Positions 42,562 to 51,249 of a stretch of 64,000 bases of DNA are shown here, piece after piece. The notes beneath the pieces were generated by a model. The model worked only from the letters and a program-made list of their open reading frames with translations, was not told where the DNA came from and did not search any database. How positions within the stretch are numbered: the stretch's first letter is position 1; every line of letters begins with the position of its first letter. A program made the translations under genes and the position numbers. Origin of the DNA: Micromonospora polyrhachis (lineage in GTDB: Bacteria > Actinomycetota > Actinomycetes > Mycobacteriales > Micromonosporaceae); NCBI RefSeq assembly GCF_014203835.1, contig NZ_JACHJW010000001.1:6584501-6648500 (forward strand). Direction: 5' to 3'.

Positions 42562-44040
42562 CTAGGAGACCAGACAGCCGGGGTTGTTCACCGTTCCGGA
42601 GGCCCGGACCGAGGAATTGGCGCCGCTACTGTCCCTGACCCAGACCACGAGCTCCCACGTGGTCGAAGCGGCCGTCAGCACGTCCGAGCCACCGCCCGGT
42701 GGGACAGTGCCAGAGAAACGAGTCGAGCCGTTACCACTGAGTGGATATCCGTAGCTGGATCCGCCCTTGACCACCGTCCAGGCGGTGGGGTCGTATCCGG
42801 CGGACGCCTGATACAGCTCGCCGGTGATGGTGAAGGCCCAGCTCCGACCACTGTCCCGGCAGAACGGGGTGACCGAGGTGACCAGGCGCCCGCCCGATCC
42901 GGATCCCGTTCCCGAGCCCGGATCGGGCTGTGTCTCCACGCCGCCTCCGCCGGTCGACGTGCGCTTGGGGGTGGGGCTCGGCGACCGGCTACCGGACCTG
43001 TTCGGTGTCGGCGTCCGGGTCGGCGTGGCGGACGGTGTGCCCGTGCCCGGCGAAGATGGACCCGAGCCGGGAGTTGTCGGACCGTCCGGGTCGTCGGCGT
43101 CGATGATCAAATCCGGGGAGGCGTCCGCATCGGCAGGGCCGTTTCCGGGGACATCACGCAGCGCTCCGACAATGAACCCGGTTGCCACCACCAGAAGGAT
43201 CAACAGGAGCACGCCGGAGAGCACACGGGACGACCAGCCGGTGCGATACATGATCGGGGGAATCAGCCAGCGCAGCCCGGCGGGCCGGGGCACCTCGTCG
43301 GCGGGGTCGTGTCGGTGCAGCCCGATCCACCGGTACCGCTCGCTGGTGGCGGTGGCAGCGCCGAGTCGACGCTGGCCACCGTCGCGTACCGGCCAGGTCC
43401 GGTCATCGTCGGGGCCGCCCCCAGCGGTCAGCGGCGGATCGGTGGCGGCGACCGGCGTCACTGTCTCGGTCGGCGGGAGGGCCGCGGTGTCCTCGGTGGC
43501 ACCGCTATCCGTACCGGATGTCGGGTCTTGCGGAGGCTGCGGGGCGGTGGCTGCCGCCGGCCGGTCGGCATGCTCGGGCGCGACGGCCGTGCCAGCTCCG
43601 GTCAGGTCACCCCCCATCGCCGGTACCGTCTCGGTCCCGACCTTCTTCTCGGTCGGATCGGACCTGTCGGGTGCCGGTGCGGTGTCCCCCGTTTCGGAGG
43701 GCTGAGTAGACCGACCACTGTCGATGGCGATGCGCTTGCGGACCGCCAGCCAGCCGTCGACCGTCACCGGATCACCGCCGCAGGCCCGGACGAAAGCCCT
43801 GACCATCTCGGCGCGGGGCAGGGTGGAGCGACCGAGCGCTGCGGCAATGGTGCTGTGCGGCAGCACCTCCCCGGCGGCCTCGGCTCGCCGTTGCAGCTCG
43901 CGATAGGTGAATCCGGACCACTGCTTGAGGTCGCGCATCGCAGCGAGGAACGCCGGTGCTGATGTCGCCGACTCAGGCGGTCCGATATCGTCACCGCCGC
44001 TCCACTTTGGACTCGTTGCGCCGGATTCGAGATCAGACAC
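42562..44040 (-). CDS. Membrane-anchored HTH protein with extracellular C-terminal domain
   Basis: A 492-residue protein. An N-terminal XRE-like helix-turn-helix (FLAAMRDLKQWSGFTYRELQRRA, STIAAALGRSTLPRAEMVRAFVRACGGDP) of the type common in actinobacterial regulators is followed by a long acidic Pro/Thr linker, one membrane helix (VLSGVLLLILLVVATGFIVGAL, about 283-305), a Ser/Thr/Pro/Gly-rich stalk and a ~110-residue beta-rich outer domain. The layout recalls RodZ-type proteins: DNA or cytoskeleton contact inside and a wall-exposed domain outside. GTG 44040 has GAGGGAGAAG upstream. No specific function is recognised. Confidence 0.8.
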   Translation of the reverse strand: MSDLESGATSPKWSGGDDIGPPESATSAPAFLAAMRDLKQWSGFTYRELQRRAEAAGEVLPHSTIAAALGRSTLPRAEMVRAFVRACGGDPVTVDGWLAVRKRIAIDSGRSTQPSETGDTAPAPDRSDPTEKKVGTETVPAMGGDLTGAGTAVAPEHADRPAAATAPQPPQDPTSGTDSGATEDTAALPPTETVTPVAATDPPLTAGGGPDDDRTWPVRDGGQRRLGAATATSERYRWIGLHRHDPADEVPRPAGLRWLIPPIMYRTGWSSRVLSGVLLLILLVVATGFIVGALRDVPGNGPADADASPDLIIDADDPDGPTTPGSGPSSPGTGTPSATPTRTPTPNRSGSRSPSPTPKRTSTGGGGVETQPDPGSGTGSGSGGRLVTSVTPFCRDSGRSWAFTITGELYQASAGYDPTAWTVVKGGSSYGYPLSGNGSTRFSGTVPPGGGSDVLTAASTTWELVVWVRDSSGANSSVRASGTVNNPGCLVS

Positions 44041-44361
44041 GGCCGCTTCTCCCTCTTATCAGGTGACTGACCGCGAATCCACCGGGAGGTAGGAAACGAG
44101 CGGCCTCCATATCAGAGCGCAGTCCGGATCATACTCAACCCGCATTGGTCGTATCGTGCTTGTTCACAACGGGTCCGTTTTCCTGTTCCGAGCGTGGCCG
44201 ACGGGACCCGGACTGCCGTCCGCTGATCCGCGACCACTCTGTCGTGCCGAACATCCCGGGATACCGGGTAGCGACGTCGCCAGCGGGCAACCGTCCGGTT
44301 CACAGGTCTTCACAGCTCGTTCCGAGCTGGTTTCCATGTTGGCAGGGTTTTTTTACTCCTC
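44041..44361. other. Gene-free 321-base divergent intergenic region
   Basis: No convincing ORF. It separates the divergent HTH-membrane gene and the VTC operon. A perfect small hairpin CAGCTCG-TTC-CGAGCTG lies at 44313-44329, followed about 20 bases later by a run of seven or more T just before the GTG at 44362. It could be a regulatory leader hairpin; no promoter was assigned with confidence. Confidence 0.5.
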
Positions 44362-45225
44362 GTGACCCACGAGAGAGGAACGGCGCTGCCAGCCGGATCG
44401 GGTGCTGATCATTCCGGTCATGCCCTACGCGCGCCCAGCAAGCTGCATGCCTTCAACCGGTACGAGGTCAAGTACCTGGTGGATGCGGCGGCGGTGCCGG
44501 CATTGCGGGGCGCGTTGGAAGAGCGGATGGATCGGGACAGCCACGGTGCCAACGGCGGATACGGCGTGTGGAGCGTCTACTACGACACCACCCGGCTGCG
44601 CTTCTACTGGGAGAAGATCGAAGGACTGCGGTTCCGTCGCAAACTTCGGGTCCGCCACTATGGCGACCGGTTCGGCATAGACGACGACACCACCGTCTAT
44701 GTCGAGATAAAGCAGCGGGTCAACCGGGTTACCCAGAAGCGTCGGGTGGCCCTGCCGTACCAGCTGGCCCGGCAGCTCTGCGACGAGCGGACGATGGTCG
44801 ACCATGCCCCGGCCCAGGCCGCGTTCCTGGAGGAGGTGCTCGGCCTGGTGTCGGGCCTGGATCTCCGGCCGGTGGCGATGACCGGCTACCAGCGGCAGGC
44901 CTTCATCGGCCAGGGATCGGAGCTGGGCCTGCGGGTGACCCTGGACCACCGGGTGCGGGGCCGGGACCGGGACTTCCACCTGGGAGCGGACGCGGAGAAC
45001 CGGTTCATCGTTCCGCCGTCGAAATCGATCATGGAGGTGAAGGCGAACGAACGGGTTCCCTATTGGCTGACCGATCTGGCGGCCCGCACGAACCTGTCGG
45101 TGGTGCGGGTCTCGAAGTACTGCCAGAGCATCGAAACGTTCGACCGCGCCCCGCGATCGATCTTCCACATTTCCGATGATGCCAGCGACGAACTGTCGCC
45201 GGTGGTTTCCCGAGGCGAGGGATAA
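44362..45225 (+). CDS. VTC-domain (polyphosphate polymerase-like) protein
   Basis: A 287-residue protein with the VTC catalytic-tunnel pattern: NRYEVKYLVD, YGVWSVYYDTTRLRFYWEKIEG, RRKLRVRHYGD, VYVEIKQRVN, the central MTGYQRQAF and the late IMEVKANERVPYW. Basic and acidic tunnel residues (R, K, E) are in place. In yeast Vtc4 this domain makes polyphosphate; bacterial versions are usually paired with DUF4956 and CotH. The GTG at 44362 lacks a clear RBS (a T-run precedes it), so the start is uncertain. Confidence 0.85.
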   Translation: MTHERGTALPAGSGADHSGHALRAPSKLHAFNRYEVKYLVDAAAVPALRGALEERMDRDSHGANGGYGVWSVYYDTTRLRFYWEKIEGLRFRRKLRVRHYGDRFGIDDDTTVYVEIKQRVNRVTQKRRVALPYQLARQLCDERTMVDHAPAQAAFLEEVLGLVSGLDLRPVAMTGYQRQAFIGQGSELGLRVTLDHRVRGRDRDFHLGADAENRFIVPPSKSIMEVKANERVPYWLTDLAARTNLSVVRVSKYCQSIETFDRAPRSIFHISDDASDELSPVVSRGEG

Positions 45226-45231
45226 GCAGCA

Positions 45232-45909
45232 ATGGACTTCAACATCCAGGACCTTTCCGGCACGTTCAGTGTCGGCGACATCGCGATCGCGCTCGCCCTG
45301 TCGTTCGTGCTCAGCTCGGTGATCGGCTGGATCTACCGGGCCACCCACCGTAACGTCTCCTACAGTCAGTCGTACGTCCAGACCCTGGTCATCCTCGGGA
45401 TGCTGGTTTCGCTGATCATGTTGGTGGTCGGCTCGAACATCGCCCGTGCCTTCGCTCTGGTCGGCGCGTTGTCCGTGGTGCGGTTCCGTAACGCGATCAA
45501 GGAGACCCGGGATGTCGGGTTCATCTTCCTCGTGATGGGCGTCGGAATGGCCTGCGGCACCCGTTTCTACACCCTGGCGGTCATCGCGGCCGTGGCGATC
45601 GGCCTGGTCATTCTGGTGATGTACCGGTTCAGTTGGTTCCAGCTGAACGTGCAGCGGCAGGTGGTCAAGGTGCAGGTGCCGCCGGACGGGGACTACACCA
45701 ACGATATCCAGGACGTGTTGTTGCGGCACACCTCGGAATTCGAGTTGGTGAGCCTGGAGTCCATCCGTGGCGGGGCGCTGACCGAACTGCTCTACACCGT
45801 ACGACTCAAGAAGGGTGTCAAGCCCGGTGAGCTGATCTCGGCGTTGAGCGAGCGGACAGCCGGACAGCGGGTGACGGTCCTGACCGGCTACGACCAGACG
45901 GATCTGTGA
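45232..45909 (+). CDS. DUF4956 membrane protein
   Basis: A 225-residue protein with about four helices in the first 130 residues (IAIALALSFVLSSVIGWIY, TLVILGMLVSLIMLVV, FIFLVMGVGMACG, LAVIAAVAIGLVILVMY), the conserved segment AFALVGALSVVRFRNAIKETRD between them, and a cytoplasmic ferredoxin-like tail. DUF4956 proteins are regular partners of VTC-domain proteins; function is unknown. The start is 6 bases after the VTC stop. Confidence 0.88.
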   Translation: MDFNIQDLSGTFSVGDIAIALALSFVLSSVIGWIYRATHRNVSYSQSYVQTLVILGMLVSLIMLVVGSNIARAFALVGALSVVRFRNAIKETRDVGFIFLVMGVGMACGTRFYTLAVIAAVAIGLVILVMYRFSWFQLNVQRQVVKVQVPPDGDYTNDIQDVLLRHTSEFELVSLESIRGGALTELLYTVRLKKGVKPGELISALSERTAGQRVTVLTGYDQTDL

Positions 45910-47657
45910 TGCCGGCACCACTGTCGGCGGCATCCATGCCCCGGCCGGTCCGACGCTCGATGGTTCGGCGGCTGAAACACCGGATTCCGCTACGGGTGCG
46001 GCACTACTGGAAGCTGTTGACGGTCTGCGTCGCCTTCCTGACCGTCCTGACCCTGGTGTTCGGTAGTGACCGGATCCGGCCGTACGTCAGCAGTGCCAGT
46101 GACGAGGGCGGCGACGCGGTGACGGTCGACCTCGCCGGCCGGCAGGACCTGTTCGACTCGACCACCGCGCACAGCATCTCGTTGACCTTCCGCGATGCCG
46201 ACTACCAGCGGATGCTCGACGGATACTTCGCCAACGGCGAGAAGGATTACGTCGAGGCGGATCTGATGATCGACGGGACCGCCGTGCCGAGTGTGGGAAT
46301 CCGCCTCAAGGGCAACTCCACGTTGCGGGGGCTGACCCGGGACGGCGAAGCGCGGCAGAGCCAGGGCGAAGGTGGTCCTCCCGGTGGTGGTATGCCGGGT
46401 GGCGGTATGCCCGGCGGTGGCCAGCCCGGGGCAGGGATGCCCGATGGGCAGCCTCAGCAGGATGGGCAGCCTCAGCAGGGTGGCGAGGGAGCACCGGCCG
46501 GTGGTGGACAACGTCCGGGCGGCGCGGGGCCAGGCGGAGGAGCGTCGCTCGCGGCCGAGGAGCCCGAGGACCTGCCATGGTTGATCAGCTTTGACGAGTT
46601 CGTCGATGGCCGCCGCTACCAGGGGCACCAGGAGATCGCGGTACGGGTCGCCGGCATGGGGGGCGGAGCCACCGTGCTCAACGAGGCGCTGGCGTTGTCC
46701 CTGTTCAACGTCGCGGGGGAGCCGGCGCAGCGGTACGCGTACAGCTCGTTCACGGTCAACGACCGGCCCACCACCGCCCGTCTGATCGTGGAACATCCCG
46801 ACGAGCACTTCGCCGACCAGTTCGACTCACCGGGGGTGTTGTACAAGTCGCTGAGCACCAGCCGGTTCGAATACCAGGGTGAGGACCCGGTCGACTACCA
46901 GGACGACTTCAAGCAGATCAACAAGAAGGGCAGTCAGGACCTGCAACCGGTGATCAACCTGGTCAAGTGGGTCACCGAGGCCAGCGACGAGGAGTTCGCG
47001 GCCAGGCTCGCCGAGCACGTGGACGTGGAGTCGTTCGCCCGTTACGTCGCGATGCAGAACCTGCTGCTCAACTTCGACGACATGGCGGGACCCGGGCGCA
47101 ACTACTACCTCTGGTACGACCTGACCACGAAGAAGTTCAGCGTGATCAGCTGGGACCACAATCTCGCCTTCAGCGGCAGTGCCACCCAGGGCCCGCACGA
47201 CGCGGGCTCGATGGGGGGTATGCGTGGTGGGATGGGTCGCCCGCCCGGTGGTGGTGACGCCACCGGACAGGTTCCTGACGGGGCACCTCCCCAGCTTCCG
47301 GAGGGATTCCCGGGTCAGCGTCCGGAGGGGACGCCACCGGGGGCGGGCGACGACGGGGCGGCACCGCAGGGCGCGGACGGCCGGCGGACCGGGCCCACCA
47401 TGGGGCATGCGCTCAAGGAGCGGTTCCTGGCGAACGACGCCTTCACCGAGGTCTACGAGAGTGCCTATCGTGAGCTGTACCAGCAGTTGTACGGCAGTGG
47501 TCGGGCGCTGGAGATCATCGACGGGATCACCGCCGTGATGGCCACAGTGGATGGCTACCAGGCAGAGACCGGGAGCACCGAGGCCGAGCAGCTGCGAACG
47601 ATCGTCAAGCAGCGCACCGAGAGCCTCGCCAAGAATGAGGTGATCAGTAAGGGATAG
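45909..47657 (+). CDS. CotH-kinase family protein with Gly/Pro/Gln-rich insert
   Basis: A 582-residue protein with one N-terminal membrane helix (LLTVCVAFLTVLTLVFG) and an extracytoplasmic CotH domain: ISLTFRDADYQRML, VGIRLKGNST, FDEFVDGRRYQGH, LNEALALSLFNVAG, NLLLNFDDMAGPGRNYYLWYD and ISWDHNLAF. CotH proteins are atypical kinases that phosphorylate proteins. Two low-complexity inserts rich in GGMPGGG, DGQPQQ and PEG interrupt the domain (about 155-215 and 435-500), resembling collagen-like or matrix sequence. ATG 45909 overlaps the DUF4956 stop (TGATG). Confidence 0.85.
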   Translation: MPAPLSAASMPRPVRRSMVRRLKHRIPLRVRHYWKLLTVCVAFLTVLTLVFGSDRIRPYVSSASDEGGDAVTVDLAGRQDLFDSTTAHSISLTFRDADYQRMLDGYFANGEKDYVEADLMIDGTAVPSVGIRLKGNSTLRGLTRDGEARQSQGEGGPPGGGMPGGGMPGGGQPGAGMPDGQPQQDGQPQQGGEGAPAGGGQRPGGAGPGGGASLAAEEPEDLPWLISFDEFVDGRRYQGHQEIAVRVAGMGGGATVLNEALALSLFNVAGEPAQRYAYSSFTVNDRPTTARLIVEHPDEHFADQFDSPGVLYKSLSTSRFEYQGEDPVDYQDDFKQINKKGSQDLQPVINLVKWVTEASDEEFAARLAEHVDVESFARYVAMQNLLLNFDDMAGPGRNYYLWYDLTTKKFSVISWDHNLAFSGSATQGPHDAGSMGGMRGGMGRPPGGGDATGQVPDGAPPQLPEGFPGQRPEGTPPGAGDDGAAPQGADGRRTGPTMGHALKERFLANDAFTEVYESAYRELYQQLYGSGRALEIIDGITAVMATVDGYQAETGSTEAEQLRTIVKQRTESLAKNEVISKG

Positions 47658-47666
47658 CGCCTTCGC

Positions 47667-47701
47667 GGGCCGGTCCGCCGACATCGACGGTGGACCGGCC
47701 C
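47667..47701 (+). terminator. Terminator hairpin after the VTC-DUF4956-CotH operon
   Basis: GGGCCGGTCC (47667-47676) pairs with GGACCGGCCC (47692-47701), extended inward by CCG/CGG past one mismatch, starting 9 bases after the CotH stop. Confidence 0.75.
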
Positions 47702-47769
47702 GGTGCGCTGTCCAGCGCTCGGCATCTATGCTCCCGTCCAATGATCGATCTCGGCGGAGGCGGTACCGA

Positions 47770-48252
47770 ATGGGGCACTCATCGATCCGGCGTGCCCACG
47801 AGGCGGACCTTCCGGCCATTGCCCGCCTCCGTCGTGAGTGGACCGAGGAAGAGCGCGGTGGCCGCGACGATCCAGAGTTCGAGCAACGCTTCGCCACCTG
47901 GTACGCGAGCGAGTCGAGCCGCCGCATCACGTGGCTGGCGGAGGTCGACGGCCGGGTGGTGGGCATGGTGAACCTGGCCGTCTTCGACCGGATGCCGAGA
48001 CCCGGGTGCGCCCCGGGTCGATGGGGCTATCTCGGTAACGCGTTCGTGCTCAGGGCGTACCGGAATCGGGGCCTCGGGCGGAGGCTCGTCGCCACCCTTC
48101 TGGATCATGCCAGCAGAAACCGGTTCGCCCGGGTGGTGCTCAGCCCGACCGAGAAGTCGGTCCCGTTCTACGAACGAGCGGGTTTCGGGCCGGCCGACAT
48201 GCTCATGGTCAAGGTGCTCGACGAACCCGGACCGCCGGAATCCGGCTGGTGA
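47770..48252 (+). CDS. GNAT-family N-acetyltransferase
   Basis: A 160-residue acetyltransferase with the acetyl-CoA motif A in YRNRGLGRRLVATLLDHA (R/Q-x-x-G-x-G/A type) and VVLSPTEKSVPFYERAGF near the end. The ATG at 47770 has GGAGG about 9 bases upstream; a longer frame adds 14 basic, non-conserved residues. The acceptor substrate cannot be read from sequence. Confidence 0.88.
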   Translation: MGHSSIRRAHEADLPAIARLRREWTEEERGGRDDPEFEQRFATWYASESSRRITWLAEVDGRVVGMVNLAVFDRMPRPGCAPGRWGYLGNAFVLRAYRNRGLGRRLVATLLDHASRNRFARVVLSPTEKSVPFYERAGFGPADMLMVKVLDEPGPPESGW

Positions 48253-48306
48253 CCACCGCACCGGGGTCGGGTCCTGGTCGCTGAGCCGTACTGGCAGGCT
48301 GGGCGC

Positions 48307-49002
48307 GTGTATCGGGAAACGGGGTCCCGGGTGGCGGGCGCGGTGTTGTGGTGGAACACCGCGCCGGACGAGGCAAGGCCGGGCCGGGTGCTGCCCGACG
48401 GCTGCCTCGACCTGATCTGGTCCAGTAGCCGTGGCCTGTTGGTGGCCGGACCGGACACCATCGCGGAGGTGACCACCAGCGTGCCGGGGGAGCGGTACGT
48501 CGGACTCCGGTTCCCGCCCGGCACCGGACCGGCCGTGTTCGGCGTGCCGGCGTACGAGTTGCGGGACCGGCGGGTTCCGCTGGCGGAGGTGTGGGCCGCG
48601 CCGCTGGTCCGGAAACTGGAGGATCGAGCGGCGGGCCTGGTCGATCCCGGCCGGCTTCTGGAGTCGGTCGCGTACGACCGGCTGTGTGCGAACGGGGGCC
48701 CCGATTCGCTCGCCGCTGCCGTGGTCGCCCGGCTCGATGCCGGAGCCGGTGTCACCGCCATTGCCGATGCGCTCGACCTCGGCAGTCGTCAACTGCACCG
48801 CCGCTGCCAGGCTCTGTTCGGTTACGGTCCGAAGACTCTGGCCCGGATCCGGCGGATGCAACGGGCCCTGGCGCTGGCCCGGGCCGGGGTGCCCGCCGTC
48901 GAGGTCGCCGTCCGGACCGGGTACGCCGACCAGCCGCACCTGTCTCGGGAGGTGCGGGCCCTGGCCGGCGTACCAATCGGGGTGCTCCTGGCCGGCGGCT
49001 AG
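48307..49002 (+). CDS. AraC-family transcriptional regulator
   Basis: A 231-residue regulator. The N-terminal ~120 residues have the WW-NTAPD, RVLPDGCLDLIW and VGLRFPPG pattern typical of a small AraC subgroup (DUF6597 type). The C-terminal double HTH includes VTAIADALDLGSRQLHRRCQALFGYGPKTLARIRRMQRAL and VAVRTGYADQPHLSREVRALAG. Possible targets are the neighbouring GNAT or VOC genes; no operator was seen. Confidence 0.88.
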   Translation: MYRETGSRVAGAVLWWNTAPDEARPGRVLPDGCLDLIWSSSRGLLVAGPDTIAEVTTSVPGERYVGLRFPPGTGPAVFGVPAYELRDRRVPLAEVWAAPLVRKLEDRAAGLVDPGRLLESVAYDRLCANGGPDSLAAAVVARLDAGAGVTAIADALDLGSRQLHRRCQALFGYGPKTLARIRRMQRALALARAGVPAVEVAVRTGYADQPHLSREVRALAGVPIGVLLAGG

Positions 49003-49029
49003 CCGGGTGCCCAGGGTCGCCGGCGGCGG

Positions 49030-49446
49030 CTAGCCAGCCGGCGGGGTCGGGTTGGCGGCGAAGAGGTCCACCCCGTTGCCATCCGGGTCGTGCAGCACCG
49101 CGTACCGCTGTCCCCAGAACGCGTCCCATGGTGTGAGCTCGCCGTGATAGCCGGCCTTGGTCAGCTCGGCGTACACCGCGTCCACCTCCGCTGGGCTGTC
49201 ACAGGCGAAGGCGAGGCTCGACCCGCCGGCGCTGCCGTCACTCGGTGGCGGGGTCCAGCCCGGATAGAAGGACCGGATGACGTCGAAGGTGTCGAAGGCC
49301 ATGCGGAGTCCGCCGGGCAGGGTCACCTCTACATGCTGCTCGGTGTCGGCGCTGGCCGGGATGTCCAGCCCGAGACGGCGGTAGAAGGCGAGGGAGCGGC
49401 CCATGTCGGCGACAGCCAGGCCGATGAGATCCATTCGAGGTGCCAT
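49030..49446 (-). CDS. VOC-family (glyoxalase/bleomycin-resistance-like) protein
   Basis: A 138-residue protein with paired beta-alpha-beta-beta-beta modules: MDLIGLAVADMGRSLAFYRRLGLDIP at the N-terminus and WGQRYAVLHDPDGNGVDLFAANP at the C-terminus, the usual VOC ends. ATG 49446 (MAPRMDLIG) is preferred over an upstream in-frame start. It is convergent with the AraC gene. Substrate unknown. Confidence 0.88.
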   Translation of the reverse strand: MAPRMDLIGLAVADMGRSLAFYRRLGLDIPASADTEQHVEVTLPGGLRMAFDTFDVIRSFYPGWTPPPSDGSAGGSSLAFACDSPAEVDAVYAELTKAGYHGELTPWDAFWGQRYAVLHDPDGNGVDLFAANPTPPAG

Positions 49447-49630
49447 GTGTCGACCGTAAGCCCTGCTGGCCTGGGCCGTCTTGAAGGAATCGGACACCCG
49501 GGACCGGTTCGTGCGTGCCTCTGTGGCGCGACGTTTCCCGGCGTACGGTGTGGTTATCGGCACTCCAAGTCCGACTGTTCAGGACATGTCCGGCGAGGTG
49601 CGGACAAGTGACTGGAAGGAGGTGGCTCCG

Positions 49631-49783
49631 ATGGACCTGGCCTATCTTGACGCGGGATCTGGCAGTCTCATCGTGCAGGCGGTGGTCGGCGGCGTAGCCG
49701 GGGTGGCGGTGGCGACCCGGCTCTACTGGCGTCGCCTGGTGGCCCGGTTCCGCAAGCCGCCGGCTGCCAACCAGCAGGACTGA
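49631..49783 (+). CDS. Small membrane protein of the YLDxGSGS type
   Basis: A 50-residue protein beginning MDLAYLDAGSGSLIVQAVV, with one helix (VVGGVAGVAVATRLYW) and a basic tail. ATG 49631 is preceded by GGAAGGAGGTG, a near-ideal RBS, so the longer in-frame reading from 49481 is rejected. Short proteins with a YLDPGSGS-type start often sit before methyltransferase and alkaline-phosphatase-superfamily membrane genes, as here. Function is unknown, perhaps a subunit of that assembly. Confidence 0.75.
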   Translation: MDLAYLDAGSGSLIVQAVVGGVAGVAVATRLYWRRLVARFRKPPAANQQD

Positions 49784-49797
49784 GGCGAGGTCGTCGG

Positions 49798-51249
49798 ATG
49801 CTACCCCGCTCGTCCGCGCCCGATACCGGCCCTCGACCGGAGCCCGGATCCTTCCGTGATCCCACCAACCGAATCTTCTACGCCGGTGAGCAGGTACTTC
49901 GCGGGCTCGGGCCGAGCGCGGCCGAGGACTGGCAGGCCCTGGCGGCCAGCGACTTCTTTCCACCGCTGTTGGCCGCCGGCAAGGTCTGTGGCACCGAGAC
50001 CGCCGAGGCGGCGACGATGCCGTCGGCCGCCTCGACCGGCTGGACCACGGTGTTGCGACACGAACGCATTCCGTTCGTCTCCTACCCGTACGAGTGGTCC
50101 TTCGCCATGTTGCGCGACGCGGCGCTGCTGCACCTGGAGATCCTGCGGTCCGCGCTACCGGCCGGCTTCACCACCAAGGACGGCTCGGCCTACAACCTCC
50201 AGTGGCGCGGGGCCAACCCGGTCTTTATCGACGTCGGCTCCTTCGAGCCGGCCCGCGACGGTGAACCCTGGGCCGGCTATCGCCAGTTCTGCCAGACGAT
50301 GCTCTATCCGCTGATGCTCCAGGCGCATCTCGGCATCGACTTCCAGCCCTGGCTTCGGGCCCGGATCGACGGTGTCGAAGCCGGGCAGATGCGCAAACTC
50401 TTCGGCGGCACCCGCCGGTTCTCGGCCGGAGTGTTCAAACACGTCCACCTGCACGACGCGATGCAGGCCCGCAATGCCGGCACCAGCACCGGGCAGGTAC
50501 GTGAGCAACTGCGGGTGGCCGGCTTCTCACGGGAACTGGTGCTCGCCATCGTCCGTGCCGTCGACAAGCTGGTCCGCCGGCTGGACTGGCAGCCGCCGGC
50601 CAGTCACTGGTCGGACTACCAGCAGACCTGCGGCTACTCGCCGGACGACCGGACGCGCAAGGAACGCTTCGTCGACGCCGCGCTGGCCGAGGCGGGCCGG
50701 TCGAAGCTCGTCCTCGACCTCGGCAGCAACGACGGTACCTACGCCCGGATAGCCGCACGCCACGCCGGTTACGTGGTCGCGGCGGAGAGCGATCCGGCCG
50801 TCGTCGACCAGCTGTACCAGCGGTTGCGCGCCGACCAGGAAACCCGGATCCTACCGCTGGTGGTGGACCTGGCCGACCCGTCCCCGGGTGGCGGTTGGCG
50901 GGGGACGGAACGGGCGTCGTTCGCCACCCGGGCCCGGGCGGACGCCGTACTGGCCCTGGCGGTCGTGCACCATTTGGCCATCGGACGTAACGTACCGCTG
51001 GGCGCGGTGGTCGACTGGCTGGTCGGGTTCCTGGCCAGCGCCGGCCGACGCGGCCGGTTGGTGGTCGAGTTCGTGCACCCGCAGGACCCGATGGCGCAGC
51101 GACTCCTGGCCAACAAACCCGCTGGACTCTTCCCCGACTACCGGCGCGACGAGTTCGAGCGGCTACTCGGGCAACGGTGCGAGATCATCCGGCGGGAGGA
51201 GTTGCCGTCGGGGACCCGTACCCTCTACGTCGGGGTCCCGCGTGGCTGA
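49798..51249 (+). CDS. SAM-dependent methyltransferase-like protein
   Basis: A 483-residue protein with a ~290-residue N-terminal part (SYPYEWSFAMLRDAALLHLEILRSAL, NLQWRGANPVFIDVGSFEP) that looks kinase- or nucleotidyltransferase-like in places but is not assigned, followed by a class I methyltransferase domain: VLDLGSNDGTYARIA (motif I), VAAESDP and ALAVVHHLAIGRNVPL. It lies 14 bases after the small membrane gene, and its stop overlaps the sulfatase gene, forming a three-gene unit. A role in modifying a surface glycopolymer is an inference. Confidence 0.8.
   Translation: MLPRSSAPDTGPRPEPGSFRDPTNRIFYAGEQVLRGLGPSAAEDWQALAASDFFPPLLAAGKVCGTETAEAATMPSAASTGWTTVLRHERIPFVSYPYEWSFAMLRDAALLHLEILRSALPAGFTTKDGSAYNLQWRGANPVFIDVGSFEPARDGEPWAGYRQFCQTMLYPLMLQAHLGIDFQPWLRARIDGVEAGQMRKLFGGTRRFSAGVFKHVHLHDAMQARNAGTSTGQVREQLRVAGFSRELVLAIVRAVDKLVRRLDWQPPASHWSDYQQTCGYSPDDRTRKERFVDAALAEAGRSKLVLDLGSNDGTYARIAARHAGYVVAAESDPAVVDQLYQRLRADQETRILPLVVDLADPSPGGGWRGTERASFATRARADAVLALAVVHHLAIGRNVPLGAVVDWLVGFLASAGRRGRLVVEFVHPQDPMAQRLLANKPAGLFPDYRRDEFERLLGQRCEIIRREELPSGTRTLYVGVPRG

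Noticed and set aside
49481-49630. Longer N-terminus for the 49631 small membrane gene
   Set aside because: The near-perfect GGAAGGAGGTG lies directly before ATG 49631, and the upstream residues are not membrane-protein-like.
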